Part shown: positions 40,926 through 49,917 of the stretch, one piece after another
How positions within the stretch are numbered: position 1 is the stretch's first letter
How the letters are laid out: each line of letters begins with the position of its first letter
NCBI RefSeq assembly: GCF_025137375.1
Contig: NZ_CP073720.1
Location: forward strand, 7,464,501 to 7,528,500
Direction: 5' to 3'
Origin: Dactylosporangium fulvum
Lineage (GTDB): Bacteria > Actinomycetota > Actinomycetes > Mycobacteriales > Micromonosporaceae
DNA length: 64,000 nt
Made by a program: the position numbers and the translations under genes
The notes under the pieces: generated by a model
Database searches by the model: none
Seen by the model: the letters and a program-made list of their open reading frames with translations, nothing else
What the model was told of the DNA's origin: nothing

Positions 40926-41963
40926 TCATCCTGATCCCTCACCGTTTTCGGTGGCGGCCGACGTGTCCGGCACCGGCACGTTCGGATAGTGGCACGCGAC
41001 AAAATGCCGGTCAGCAACCTTTCGGAAGACGGGCTCCTCTTCCGCGCACCGCGCCTGAGCCTGCGGACACCTCGTCCGGAACCGGCAACCGCTCGGCGGC
41101 GCGATAGGTGACGGCGCCTCGGCGGGCGCGGTCTGGCTGCGCCGCGCGACGACATCCGGATCGGCGATCGGCACAGCATCCAGAAGCGTCTTGGTGTACG
41201 GATGCGCTGCTCGCGTGGTGATCGTGTCCGCTGGGGCGATCTCGCACAGCTTGCCGAGATACATCACGGCGACCCGGTCGCTGATGCTCTTGACGACGGC
41301 CACGTCGTGCGCGATGAACATCATGCTCAGTTGATGCTTCTGCTTCATGTCCTCGAGCAGATTGAGGATCTGCGCCTGCACCGACACGTCGAGAGCGGAG
41401 ACCGGCTCGTCGCACACCAGCAGGCTCGGCTCCATAATCAACGCCCGCGCGATCCCGATACGCTGGCACTGCCCGCCAGAGAACTCATGCGGCCGCCGGC
41501 CGCCGACCACCGCCGGATCGAGGCCGACCTGCTCGAGAAGCTCGTCGACCCGCTCGTCCGAATTCCGGTCGCCGGGCCTCCAGATGGACAGCGGCTCGCG
41601 CACGATGTCCCGCACCCGCCGGCGCGGATTGAGCGCCGACAGCGGGTCCTGGAATATCATTTGGATGTGCGTTCGCGCCTGGCGCATCTGTTGCTTCGGG
41701 AGCGTCGTGAGGTCGACACCGTTCATGACCACCGATCCGGACGTCGGCGCCGGAAGTTGCAGCACCGCACGGCCGGTCGTCGACTTGCCGCAACCAGACT
41801 CGCCGACGAAACCCAAGGTTTCGCCACGGGCGATGTCGAAGGAGATTCCGGAGACCGCGTGGACTTTCTTCCCGCGACCCGTGGCATATTCAACGACCAG
41901 GTCCTCGACCCGCAGCAGAACGTCCTGGTCCTGCAGATGCGCCTTGCCTGTGCCAGCCATCAT
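40926..41963 (-). CDS. Oligopeptide-type ABC transporter ATPase (OppF/DppF family)
   Basis: 345 residues. Walker A GESGCGKSTTGR, Q-loop MIFQDPLSALNPR, signature EFSGGQCQRIGIARAL, Walker B LLVCDEPVSALD, switch His in IAHDVAVV. The C-terminal oligopeptide-transporter extension has CRFRTRCPQAQARC, the Fe-S-like Cys motif of Opp/Dpp ATPases. It energises import of a small peptide or similar solute. The ATG at 41963 overlaps the OppD-type stop (ATGA). It is the last gene of the four-gene transport operon. The signature QCQR differs slightly from the usual QRQR. Confidence 0.95.
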   Translation of the reverse strand: MMAGTGKAHLQDQDVLLRVEDLVVEYATGRGKKVHAVSGISFDIARGETLGFVGESGCGKSTTGRAVLQLPAPTSGSVVMNGVDLTTLPKQQMRQARTHIQMIFQDPLSALNPRRRVRDIVREPLSIWRPGDRNSDERVDELLEQVGLDPAVVGGRRPHEFSGGQCQRIGIARALIMEPSLLVCDEPVSALDVSVQAQILNLLEDMKQKHQLSMMFIAHDVAVVKSISDRVAVMYLGKLCEIAPADTITTRAAHPYTKTLLDAVPIADPDVVARRSQTAPAEAPSPIAPPSGCRFRTRCPQAQARCAEEEPVFRKVADRHFVACHYPNVPVPDTSAATENGEGSG

Positions 41964-43075
41964 GCCTCCAACTTCGACATCGACGCCATGCTGGTGCCAC
42001 TCGCCGTCACCCCGTTGGAAAAGTTCCGTTCCAGCGCTTCGGCTCCCTGACCAGTGCCGACCGGATACCAGCACGCGTACTCGTGATCGGGCCGCTCGGC
42101 CGCGACCAGAGGGGGTTCCTCCACCAGGCAGCGTTCTTGCGCGTACGGGCACCGGGGACTGAACCGGCAGCCCGGGCCCGGGTTGGTGAGCACGGGTGGC
42201 CGGCCGGGGATGGTGAACAGACGCGAATGGCTCGGGGCGGTCAGGCTCGGCACGCTGAGCATCAACGCCTGCGTATAGGGCATGCGCGTGTTGTGGAACA
42301 GCTCCTTGGTCGGTGCGTTCTCCACGATCTTTCCGCCGTACATCACGGCAATCTGATCGGTCCGACCCGCGACTACCCCAAGGTCGTGCGTAACGAGGAT
42401 CATCGCCATTCGACGCTGCTCCTGCTGGCTGTCCAGGAGGTCGAGGATCTGCGCCTGCACCGTGACATCCAGCGCCGTCGTCGGCTCGTCGGCCAGCAAC
42501 AGCCGCGGATTGGCCGCCAACGCGATCGCGATCGTGACCCGTTGCCGCATCCCGCCGGAGAGCTGATGCGGGTAGTCGTGGATGCGCCGAGCCGGCTCGG
42601 GGATGCCGACGCTGCGCAGCAGTTCCACAGATCGTTCCCGGGCCGCGGAGCGACTCATCCCCAGATGGAGTTTGAGCACTTCGGTGAGCTGCCGGCCGAC
42701 CGTAACGACCGGGTTGAGCGACGTCATCGGATTCTGGAAGACCATCGCCAGGTCCTTGCCCCAGTAGTCCCGCATCTTCCGCTTGGGCAGGTTGCCGATG
42801 CTGACGCCGTCGAAGAAGATCGAGCCACCCGGATTCAGCCGGTTGCGCGAGGGCAACAGCCCGAGAATCGACCGCGACAACACCGTCTTGCCGGATCCGG
42901 ACTCGCCGACCAGGCCGAGCGTTCTGCCTGCCTGCAGGCGAAGTGACACACCGTCCACGGCGCGGACCGCCCCGGAAGCCGAGCTGAACCAGGTCTTCCA
43001 GTCGTCGATCACCAGAATCGGGTCGGCGTCCGTCTCCGCCGGGCGACGCCCACCGGCGTGCGCAGTCGTGGTCAT
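41960..43075 (-). CDS. Oligopeptide-type ABC transporter ATPase (OppD/DppD family)
   Basis: 371 residues. Walker A GESGSGKTVLSR, Q-loop MVFQNPMTSLNPV, signature QLSGGMRQRVTIAIAL, Walker B LLLADEPTTALD, VTHDLGVV, and the C-terminal CRFSPRCPYAQERC. It forms the ATPase pair with the OppF-type protein and sits on the cytoplasmic side of the permease. The start overlaps the permease gene (ATGA at 43072-43075) and the end overlaps the next ATPase gene. Confidence 0.95.
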   Translation of the reverse strand: MTTTAHAGGRRPAETDADPILVIDDWKTWFSSASGAVRAVDGVSLRLQAGRTLGLVGESGSGKTVLSRSILGLLPSRNRLNPGGSIFFDGVSIGNLPKRKMRDYWGKDLAMVFQNPMTSLNPVVTVGRQLTEVLKLHLGMSRSAARERSVELLRSVGIPEPARRIHDYPHQLSGGMRQRVTIAIALAANPRLLLADEPTTALDVTVQAQILDLLDSQQEQRRMAMILVTHDLGVVAGRTDQIAVMYGGKIVENAPTKELFHNTRMPYTQALMLSVPSLTAPSHSRLFTIPGRPPVLTNPGPGCRFSPRCPYAQERCLVEEPPLVAAERPDHEYACWYPVGTGQGAEALERNFSNGVTASGTSMASMSKLEA

Positions 43076-44007
43076 ATCGTGGTCTCCCGCACGTCACTCT
43101 CCTCGCGGAGCCGATCACCGATGAGATTGAACGACAGCACCGTGAGGAACATGAACGCACTCGGGATGAATGAGACCCACGGCGCCTGCCTCAGCGAATC
43201 GCGGCCCTCGGCGATCATCATGCCCCAGCTCGACGCGGGTGGTGGGACACCGACCCCGAGGAAACTCAGCGAACCCTCGGCGATGATGAGGATCCCGACC
43301 ACCAGGAACGCGTATGCGGCGACCGCCGGCAGGATGTTCGGCACGATTTCCCGCGCCAGAATCCGCCGGTTGGACGCGCCCAGCGACCGGGCCGCCACGA
43401 TGAACTCGCGCTTGGTGTAGACAAGCGTGTTCGCCCGCGTGAGACGCACGAATGCCGGGACCCCGAGTAGTCCGAGACCCACAATCAGGTTCTGCACGCT
43501 GGAGCCGAGCGTCGCCATCAGCGCCAGCAGGAGTACGAGGGCGGGAACGGCCATCATGGCGTCGGTGGCCGCCACGATCAACCGCTCCGTGGTGCCGCGG
43601 AAGTACCCCGCGAGCATGCCGAGCGTCCCGCCGACGACCAGACCGATCGTCACCGCGCCGAGCGTGATGATCAGCGAGATCCGAGCGCCGAACACCGCCC
43701 TGGCCAGGAGATCCCGACCGAGCCCATCCGTGCCCAGGAGGTGGCCCGGGCTGCCGGGGGCTACCGCGACCGACCGGTAGTCCTGGGCCGCGGGATCCGC
43801 GATCGGCAGCAGAGGCGCGACAATCGCGCCGAGTACGACGAGTCCGAGCCAGGCTGCGCTGCACCAGAAGAGCACACCGAGACCGCGTCGACGGGCCCGT
43901 CGGGAGCCGCTGCCGGCGTTCTCCTTGGCCGTGAGCTCGGCGGAGCCTGGTGCGGGGACTTTGGAGACGTCGGGCTGGGTGGTCATTGTGGAGGCTCCCT
44001 CGTTCAT
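43072..44007 (-). CDS. Peptide-type ABC transporter permease (OppC/DppC family)
   Basis: 311 residues. A charged N-terminus, then about six membrane segments (LGVLFWCSAAWLGLVVLGAI first). Family motifs: HLLGTDGLGRDLLARAVFGA and the EAA-loop region EFIVAARSLGASNRRILARE. The ATG at 44007 overlaps the upstream permease stop; an in-frame ATG at 43986 has a better ribosome site (GGGAG) and may be the true start. Confidence 0.93.
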   Translation of the reverse strand: MNEGASTMTTQPDVSKVPAPGSAELTAKENAGSGSRRARRRGLGVLFWCSAAWLGLVVLGAIVAPLLPIADPAAQDYRSVAVAPGSPGHLLGTDGLGRDLLARAVFGARISLIITLGAVTIGLVVGGTLGMLAGYFRGTTERLIVAATDAMMAVPALVLLLALMATLGSSVQNLIVGLGLLGVPAFVRLTRANTLVYTKREFIVAARSLGASNRRILAREIVPNILPAVAAYAFLVVGILIIAEGSLSFLGVGVPPPASSWGMMIAEGRDSLRQAPWVSFIPSAFMFLTVLSFNLIGDRLREESDVRETTI

Positions 44008-44951
44008 GCGCCCTGATACCGAACTCGCGGGTCGATGAATCCATAGGCCAGATCAACGAGAGAGTTGATCAAGATGTAAGCCGCCGCGACGAAGATGACC
44101 GTTCCCTGCAACATGATGAAGTCCCGCTGGACGATCGACTGGACCATCAGTTGGCCGATACCCGGCGCCGCGAAAAGCACCTCCACGATGACCGATCCGC
44201 CGATCAGCCGGCCGGTGTTCATTCCGGCCAGGGTGATGAGCGAGAACGACGACGGCCGCAGTGCATGGCGGAACAGGATGTACGGGGTGGACAGGCCCTT
44301 CGACTGGGCCATGGTGACGAAGTCCTCCTGCAGCGTCGCGGTCATGTCGCTGCGCAGCAGACGTTGATACACGGCCATCACCGGAAGCGCCATCGTCAGC
44401 GCTGGCAACAGCGCGTGGCTCAGGTTCTCGATCGGCGACTCGGTGAAGGGCACCCAGCCGGTGGGCGGAAACAGGCCGAGGCCGAGCGCCAGGTAGTACA
44501 TGAGCAGCACACCCAGCACGAACTCCGGGACCGACACCAGGCCGAACGCGGCACCGGTGGTGAGCCGGTCGAAGCGGCTCCGGGCCCGGTACGCGGCGAA
44601 CGTGCCGAGCGGGATCGCCAGCGCGAGCGCGACGAGCTGAGCCAGAAGCAGGAGTTCCAAGGTGACGGGCAGCCTGTTGGCGATCTCTTCGACCACCGGG
44701 GCTCCGGTCCGGTAGGACCGTCCCAGGTCGAACTGGAGCGCATCGCCGAGCCAGTTCGCGTATCGGACCAGGAAGGGATCGTCCAGCGCCAGGTCCGCGC
44801 GCACCGCGGCGATCGTCTCGGGTGTCGCCTGCTCGCCTAGGATCGCCACGGCGGGGTCGCCCGGGAGCAGCTCCTGCAACGAATACACCGCGAGCGAAAC
44901 GATGAACAGCGTGATGAGGGCCGTGGCAAGTTTCGTCAATCGGGAACGCAT
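44004..44951 (-). CDS. Peptide-type ABC transporter permease (OppB/DppB family)
   Basis: 315 residues. An N-terminal membrane anchor followed by ELLPGDPA and RYANWLGDALQFDLGRSY, typical of OppB/DppB; then five further membrane segments and the EAA-loop region EDFVTMAQSKGLSTPYILFR. First gene of the operon oppB-oppC-oppD-oppF order. It is divergent from an IclR regulator across ~180 bases of comparatively AT-rich DNA, which probably controls it. The solute-binding protein is encoded separately at 47330-48931. Confidence 0.94.
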   Translation of the reverse strand: MRSRLTKLATALITLFIVSLAVYSLQELLPGDPAVAILGEQATPETIAAVRADLALDDPFLVRYANWLGDALQFDLGRSYRTGAPVVEEIANRLPVTLELLLLAQLVALALAIPLGTFAAYRARSRFDRLTTGAAFGLVSVPEFVLGVLLMYYLALGLGLFPPTGWVPFTESPIENLSHALLPALTMALPVMAVYQRLLRSDMTATLQEDFVTMAQSKGLSTPYILFRHALRPSSFSLITLAGMNTGRLIGGSVIVEVLFAAPGIGQLMVQSIVQRDFIMLQGTVIFVAAAYILINSLVDLAYGFIDPRVRYQGA

Positions 44952-45133
44952 TGAGCACTCCTCCGCGTTTGGGGTCTACGCGCCCGAGGCGTCTGCGCGA
45001 TCCTCCATCTTTCGTGTTGCACAGTAAGATGGAGCGTGTCACTGAGTAATACAGTTGGTTGAGTGTAACGACGGTGTCTAACGAGGTCAAGGGCGTTGTC
45101 GCCCATGAGGTCGCGCACAAGGAAGGGACACGG

Positions 45134-45838
45134 ATGTCGAGTGTCAAGCGGATCCAGGCGGTGCAAAACGCGTGCCAGGTCTTCGAAGCTGTCGCCGCCC
45201 TTGCGCCGGTCGGCGTCAGCGAACTCGCGCGTGAGACGGGGCTCGACAAGAGCGGTGTGCACCGCATCGCGGTGACGCTGCACGAAGCCGGTTGGCTGCA
45301 ACCAACCGCTGATCGGCCGACCCGCTGGCTGTTGGGCAGCAAAATCCTCGAGATCGCGCGTTCGGCCGCGCTCACCCAGACGATCGAGCGAGCACGCGGG
45401 GCTATCCGAGCGCTCAGTGACAGCACCGGCGAAACCGTGCTCCTGGTCGCGGCACAGGGCGGCAGACTCGTCGTCGTCGACGTCGCCGACAGCGCGGCGA
45501 CGGTCGCGAGTATGGCCCGCATCGGTGACGTCATGCCCCCGCACGGAGCGAGCACATCCGCCTGGTACGGTGCGCTTCCCGTTGGGGCGACGAGCGCCGC
45601 CGTCGTCGCGCCCGCCGACGAACTCGATGCCGAGATGATCGCCGCGGCACGACGTCGCGGGTACGCGGTCTCCAGCGCCCGAGACGTCACCAGCATCGGC
45701 GCCGCCGTGCTCGACGCCTCGGGAACGCCGAGTGCCGTCCTGGTCGTCCTCACGCCCGACTTCCGGATCTCCGCCCGCCGGGTAAGCCAGTTCGGGAAGC
45801 TCGTGCGCGCCGCCGCCGAGAGCATCTCCGGCGGCTGA
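45134..45838 (+). CDS. IclR-family transcriptional regulator (transporter-linked)
   Basis: 234 residues from the ATG at 45134, which has AAGGGA five bases upstream; the longer frame from 45059 adds 25 residues without family similarity. An N-terminal winged helix-turn-helix (GVSELARETGLDKSGVHRIA) is followed by an IclR effector domain (ALSDSTGETVLLVAAQGGRL, ARRRGYAVSSARDVTSIGAA). It is transcribed away from oppBCDF and likely binds the shared spacer to control uptake. The ligand is unknown. Confidence 0.9.
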   Translation: MSSVKRIQAVQNACQVFEAVAALAPVGVSELARETGLDKSGVHRIAVTLHEAGWLQPTADRPTRWLLGSKILEIARSAALTQTIERARGAIRALSDSTGETVLLVAAQGGRLVVVDVADSAATVASMARIGDVMPPHGASTSAWYGALPVGATSAAVVAPADELDAEMIAAARRRGYAVSSARDVTSIGAAVLDASGTPSAVLVVLTPDFRISARRVSQFGKLVRAAAESISGG

Positions 45839-45870
45839 CACGCCAACAGGCCGGCGCTGGCGGGTCGGCG

Positions 45871-47175
45871 TCATCGGGTCTGCTCCGTCCCGAACGCGGC
45901 ACCGGACGGCCGGCGCCGCAGTAGCATCGCCACGCCGAACGTGGTCAGCGTCAGCGCGAACACCACCAGCCCACCGGCCAGCCCGAGGAAGCCGGCGACG
46001 AATCCCAGCAGAAGCGCGCCCACGGGAACCAGACCGCCCCAGGCCACGACGTACAGGCTCATCACCCGCCCCCGGCTCCCTTCCGCTACTGCCGACTGAA
46101 GAATCACGTTCAGCCTCGTCATGATCGAGAAATTCAACCCGGCCGCGAGTACCGCCAGGGCGAGGAGAAGGACGAAATTGGTCGTGATCGCCATCGCGGC
46201 CACCGCGACCGACGTGACGACCATCTGGGCCGCGACCTGCCGCACCCGGGGAACGGTCTTTCCAGAACTCGCCGCCAGAGCGCCCACGACCGCGCCTAAT
46301 CCGGTCGCGCCGACCAGCAGCGTGAACTCCGTGTCTCCCCCGCCGAGCACGTCGTAGGCGAACACGGGCAGCTGCGCAACGTAGGTGGTGCCGAACATGG
46401 AGGTCACCGCGACCATGACCAACACTTGGAGCGCGGGCGGTCGTTCCCGCACATGTGCCAGTCCCTGCCGGATGCGGCGCCACGTCCGTTCCCCACCCTT
46501 GAGCAACGGCTGCGGGGCCAATCGAAGCCGCCGGATGATCGTGGCGGCGAGCAGACTCGTCGCGGCGTACACCGCGAACACCGGAGCGGCACCCCACACC
46601 ACGAGAAGTGGGGTGGCCAGGACGGGGCCGACCACTCTGGCGACGTTCAGACTCGCCGACTGCAAGCCGACCGCACTCGCCAGATCAGCCGGTGGCACCG
46701 CACCCGCCACGATCGCCTGAGCCGACGGCGCACCGATCGCCAGGAGGGTTCCGAGGCCGAAGGCGAAGCCGTAGATCAACGGCAGCTGCACCGCGCCACC
46801 GGAGAGCGCGAGGTAGCCGGCCAGAACCGCACACATCACGCTGATCGCGGCCTGGCTGTACGCCACGACCTTCGCCCGCCGATACCGGTCGGCCACCACA
46901 CCCGCCCAGGGCGCGATGAGGAACAGCGGGATCAGGTTGAAGAAGTACAGGAACCCCAGCTCCAGCGACCCGTTGTGAGCAATTCGCGCGGTGAGCCATT
47001 GCAACGAAACAGAGGCCATCCAGAAGCCGAGTTGCGTCACACAGAAGCTCAACCAGAACCCGAGGAACGGCGGGTGCCGCAGGCTTCGCAGCCGCCCACG
47101 GCTGGGCAACAGAGATCTGATCGGAGGCGGCCGGTCGCCCGGCCGCCCGTCGCCGGACGCCTCAGCGCTTTCCAT
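45871..47175 (-). CDS. MFS transporter (EntS-like exporter group)
   Basis: 434 residues with about 12 membrane segments. Starts near PPFLGFWLSFCVTQLGFWMA; the cytoplasmic loop GVVADRYRRAKVVAYSQAAI and the second-half QVAAQMVVTS are typical of the EntS/MFS_3 exporter group. It ends convergently with the IclR gene. Its neighbour upstream is the solute-binding protein, so export of a metabolite related to the imported one is possible, but no substrate can be named. Confidence 0.92.
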   Translation of the reverse strand: MESAEASGDGRPGDRPPPIRSLLPSRGRLRSLRHPPFLGFWLSFCVTQLGFWMASVSLQWLTARIAHNGSLELGFLYFFNLIPLFLIAPWAGVVADRYRRAKVVAYSQAAISVMCAVLAGYLALSGGAVQLPLIYGFAFGLGTLLAIGAPSAQAIVAGAVPPADLASAVGLQSASLNVARVVGPVLATPLLVVWGAAPVFAVYAATSLLAATIIRRLRLAPQPLLKGGERTWRRIRQGLAHVRERPPALQVLVMVAVTSMFGTTYVAQLPVFAYDVLGGGDTEFTLLVGATGLGAVVGALAASSGKTVPRVRQVAAQMVVTSVAVAAMAITTNFVLLLALAVLAAGLNFSIMTRLNVILQSAVAEGSRGRVMSLYVVAWGGLVPVGALLLGFVAGFLGLAGGLVVFALTLTTFGVAMLLRRRPSGAAFGTEQTR

Positions 47176-47329
47176 CGCGGTCAGCCGTCGGTCGGTCGCG
47201 CCCGGCCGAACTCACCGGGTATGCGTGCATCGCCGGGGGCGTCGGCCGAGCGGCGACGCCGCGCACAGAGGAAACCCTGCGCGGCGTCGCCAGGCCGGCG
47301 TTGCTGTCGGCCGGTGCCGGCGAACTCGC

Positions 47330-48931
47330 CTACTTCTCGAGCCACAAGTACGCCGGCTGATAGTCGACGGGGTTCCCGAGGTCGCCTTTGAAGCCATGAG
47401 CCTTCGGCTTGGTAATCACCGAGAAGACGACTCCCCAGTTCCACAACATCGGAAGGTCCTTCGCGATCTCTGCTTCAAACCTGGCGTATCCGGCCTTGCG
47501 CTCATCGAGGTTCAGGGTCGACCGAGCATCCGACAATGCCTTGTCAGCGGCCTCGCTGCAGTAGCTGAATACGTTCTGAGTTTTCGGTCCGTTGCAGGTG
47601 AACGCGGGATAGTAGGCCACGTCAGGCTCCGACCCGCTCCTCGTCCAGCAGGCGATCTGATAGTCGCCGGCGAATACCTGGTTGACGAACTTCCCGACGT
47701 CCGGCGTGTCGAGCGTCACCGTCATACCCACCTGGGTGAAGAGGTTCTGCAGGGTTTCGGCGAGTCGTCGCGCCTGCGCCGCCGAATGACAGCTCAGGGT
47801 AAACGCAAGCTGACCGCCGTGCTCTGCCTTATACTCGTTCACCAGCGCCCGAGCGCTGTCCGCGTTGAACTCCGGCCACTTGGTGGTGCCGGTGTACCAG
47901 AAGGATCCTTCGATGAAGGGACCTCTCATCGCGGGCATTTTCCCTTGGAACTGGGTCTGGTTCAGCGCGTTGTAGTCGATCGCCATCGCGACCGCCTTAC
48001 GCAAACGCAGGTCGTCGAACGGCGCCCTATTCATCTGAAAGCCTACGCCAACGCCACCCACTCCACCCTTCGGCGAGTGGAGCCGCGCGATCTCGGGATT
48101 CGAAGCAGCCCAGTTGATCTCGAGCGGTTCGCCGAGCCAGGCCGCCTCGAGTTGGCCTCCGGTGAATGCGGCTCGCCGAGTTTCGGTGTCGCTCATGGGC
48201 AGCTCTTGAAACTCATCCAGATACGGCAGTCCCTTCTGCCAGTAGTCCGGGTTGCGCTTGAGAACTAGTCGCTGGTCCGGCTGCCACTCCGTGAACCGGA
48301 AGGCGCCGACCCCGACAGCGCTCTTGCGTCCGTAATCCGCACCGGCCGCCGCAACAGCGGCAGGAGAGGCGATCGCGCCTACCGCGGTTGTCAGCGTGCT
48401 CGGGAACGATGCGATAGGCGTCTTCAGCGTGAACAGTACAGTCAATGGGTCGTTGGCGACCGCAGACTCGATGTCGCGGACATATGAAGCTGCCGCTGAG
48501 GCGTTGGCCGGATCCTGGTGGCGTTTGATGTTGAAGACCACGGCATCCGCGTCAAGTTTGGTGCCATCGTGGAATTTGACATCGGGACGAAGCTTCAACG
48601 TCCAGGTCTTGGCATCGACCGACGACAGCGCCTCGGCCAGGTACGGCTCCGGAATACCTTTGTCGTCATATCGCATCAGGGTGTCGTAGATCGCGTTCAT
48701 CGAAGGGTCCATGACCGTTCGCTTGATCGGGTCGTACTTCGTCTGTGTGCCCACTGACGCGTAGCGGAAGACGCCGCCGTACTGAGGTGGACCCGCATCG
48801 GCTTCCGCGCTGGACGAGGCGCCATTCGGCGAGGTCGCGGAAACGCAACCCGCCGACGCCAGTGCAACGACAAGAACTGTTGCGAGCAACGAAGTTCGAC
48901 GTATCTTCACCCGCTCGCTGAATATGCGCAT
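47330..48931 (-). CDS. ABC transporter solute-binding lipoprotein, family 5
   Basis: 533 residues. A lipoprotein signal peptide (RRTSLLATVLVVALASAGC, lipobox Cys29) and the family 5 fold: YGGVFRYASVGTQTKYDP, LRPDVKFHDGTKLDADAVVF, RKAVAMAIDYNAL, and a conserved C-terminal lobe. It binds peptide-like or other solutes outside the membrane and delivers them to the OppBC-type permease encoded 2.4 kb away. A good AAGGGG site precedes the ATG. The separation from oppBCDF by an IclR and an MFS gene suggests its own promoter, perhaps under the GntR regulator upstream. Confidence 0.95.
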   Translation of the reverse strand: MRIFSERVKIRRTSLLATVLVVALASAGCVSATSPNGASSSAEADAGPPQYGGVFRYASVGTQTKYDPIKRTVMDPSMNAIYDTLMRYDDKGIPEPYLAEALSSVDAKTWTLKLRPDVKFHDGTKLDADAVVFNIKRHQDPANASAAASYVRDIESAVANDPLTVLFTLKTPIASFPSTLTTAVGAIASPAAVAAAGADYGRKSAVGVGAFRFTEWQPDQRLVLKRNPDYWQKGLPYLDEFQELPMSDTETRRAAFTGGQLEAAWLGEPLEINWAASNPEIARLHSPKGGVGGVGVGFQMNRAPFDDLRLRKAVAMAIDYNALNQTQFQGKMPAMRGPFIEGSFWYTGTTKWPEFNADSARALVNEYKAEHGGQLAFTLSCHSAAQARRLAETLQNLFTQVGMTVTLDTPDVGKFVNQVFAGDYQIACWTRSGSEPDVAYYPAFTCNGPKTQNVFSYCSEAADKALSDARSTLNLDERKAGYARFEAEIAKDLPMLWNWGVVFSVITKPKAHGFKGDLGNPVDYQPAYLWLEK

Positions 48932-49078
48932 AATCCGCCCCTTCTCGACGGTGAGCTAATGACGGCATGCTGGGCGAAATCGACACATGCGGCAGCCCGC
49001 TGACGCGACACAAAAGTGCCGCTCAGACGTACGAATGAGAAGGACGTATTCCAGCCGAACTGTCGCGGCTGTTCTACC

Positions 49079-49852
49079 TCAACATCCTGAGCCGTCCTTG
49101 GCGCCTCGATCGATCTGCATGTAAGTAGGCCGGATCCGTTCGAGGTGCTCACGCATATGAGACTCTGCCGCACTCGCGTCGCCCGCGGCGATCGCGTTGT
49201 AAATGGCAAGGTGATCCGCCTCGACCTGGCGCCAGAAAGCTACTGGCACGTCCTCACGATCGAGACGGGCTGTCATCACTTGGAAGATCGGAATGGCAAC
49301 GATCTCAAGCAGTTCGTTGCCGGTGGCTGAAAGTACCCGAGCGTGAAAGCCCCGGTTCATCTCCAGCCGGTGCGCGACATCGAGGTTGTCACCGAGAAAG
49401 GCGGTCTCGTGAATTAGCTTGAGGGTTTCCTCGGTCCTGCGGACGGCCGAGAAGCCGGCCGCAGGCACCTCGAGGAGGATACGAGCCTCGAGCAGGCTCG
49501 CTATGCTGATTTTTTCGGCGCCGGTAAGTAGACCGATCCCGGTCTCCAGGTGGGCGCTGATACTGTCGAAAGACGGATAAGCGACGAAGGTCCCGCCACG
49601 GACCCCCCGCGTGGTCCGTACGAGTCCCTCGGAGGAGAGCTGGCGCAGTGCTTCCCTTATCGTGCTGCGGCTCACTCCGAAGAGCTCCGCGATTTCAGGC
49701 TCGATGGGAAGCTGGTTACCCGGTGCGAGGCGCCCGCTGATGATGTGTTCCCGTAGCTGGTGCGCCACCTGCTGGTAGGCGGGCAGGATCCGACGAGGCG
49801 TCAATCGCGAGATTGCCGCCGGTGCCGGTCGACTACCTTCGTCGTGGTTCAT
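49079..49852 (-). CDS. GntR-family regulator, FadR subgroup
   Basis: 257 residues. N-terminal winged helix-turn-helix: AYQQVAHQLREHIISGRLAP, GNQLPIEPEIAELFGVSRST, IREALRQLSSEGLV. The C-terminal helical FCD effector domain runs from ~100 to 240 with EARILLEVPAAGF and REHLERIRP, carrying the His/Asp residues used for metal/organic acid binding in the family. It lies between the solute-binding protein gene and an SDR gene, all on the minus strand, and may control either. Confidence 0.92.
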   Translation of the reverse strand: MNHDEGSRPAPAAISRLTPRRILPAYQQVAHQLREHIISGRLAPGNQLPIEPEIAELFGVSRSTIREALRQLSSEGLVRTTRGVRGGTFVAYPSFDSISAHLETGIGLLTGAEKISIASLLEARILLEVPAAGFSAVRRTEETLKLIHETAFLGDNLDVAHRLEMNRGFHARVLSATGNELLEIVAIPIFQVMTARLDREDVPVAFWRQVEADHLAIYNAIAAGDASAAESHMREHLERIRPTYMQIDRGAKDGSGC

Positions 49853-49917
49853 GCCGCACGCGCCCGCAGGGTTTCACCGCAGCGTTTCACCAGTTCCTCC
49901 GACGGACGCGTTCCTAG

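Noticed and set aside
40926..43160. 744-residue frame suggesting a fused ABC ATPase
   Set aside because: The upper part is the shadow of the OppD-type gene; two normal-length ATPases with ATGA overlap explain the region.
45871..46597. Long frames on both strands over the MFS gene
   Set aside because: Codon pattern and membrane segments support only the minus-strand MFS frame.
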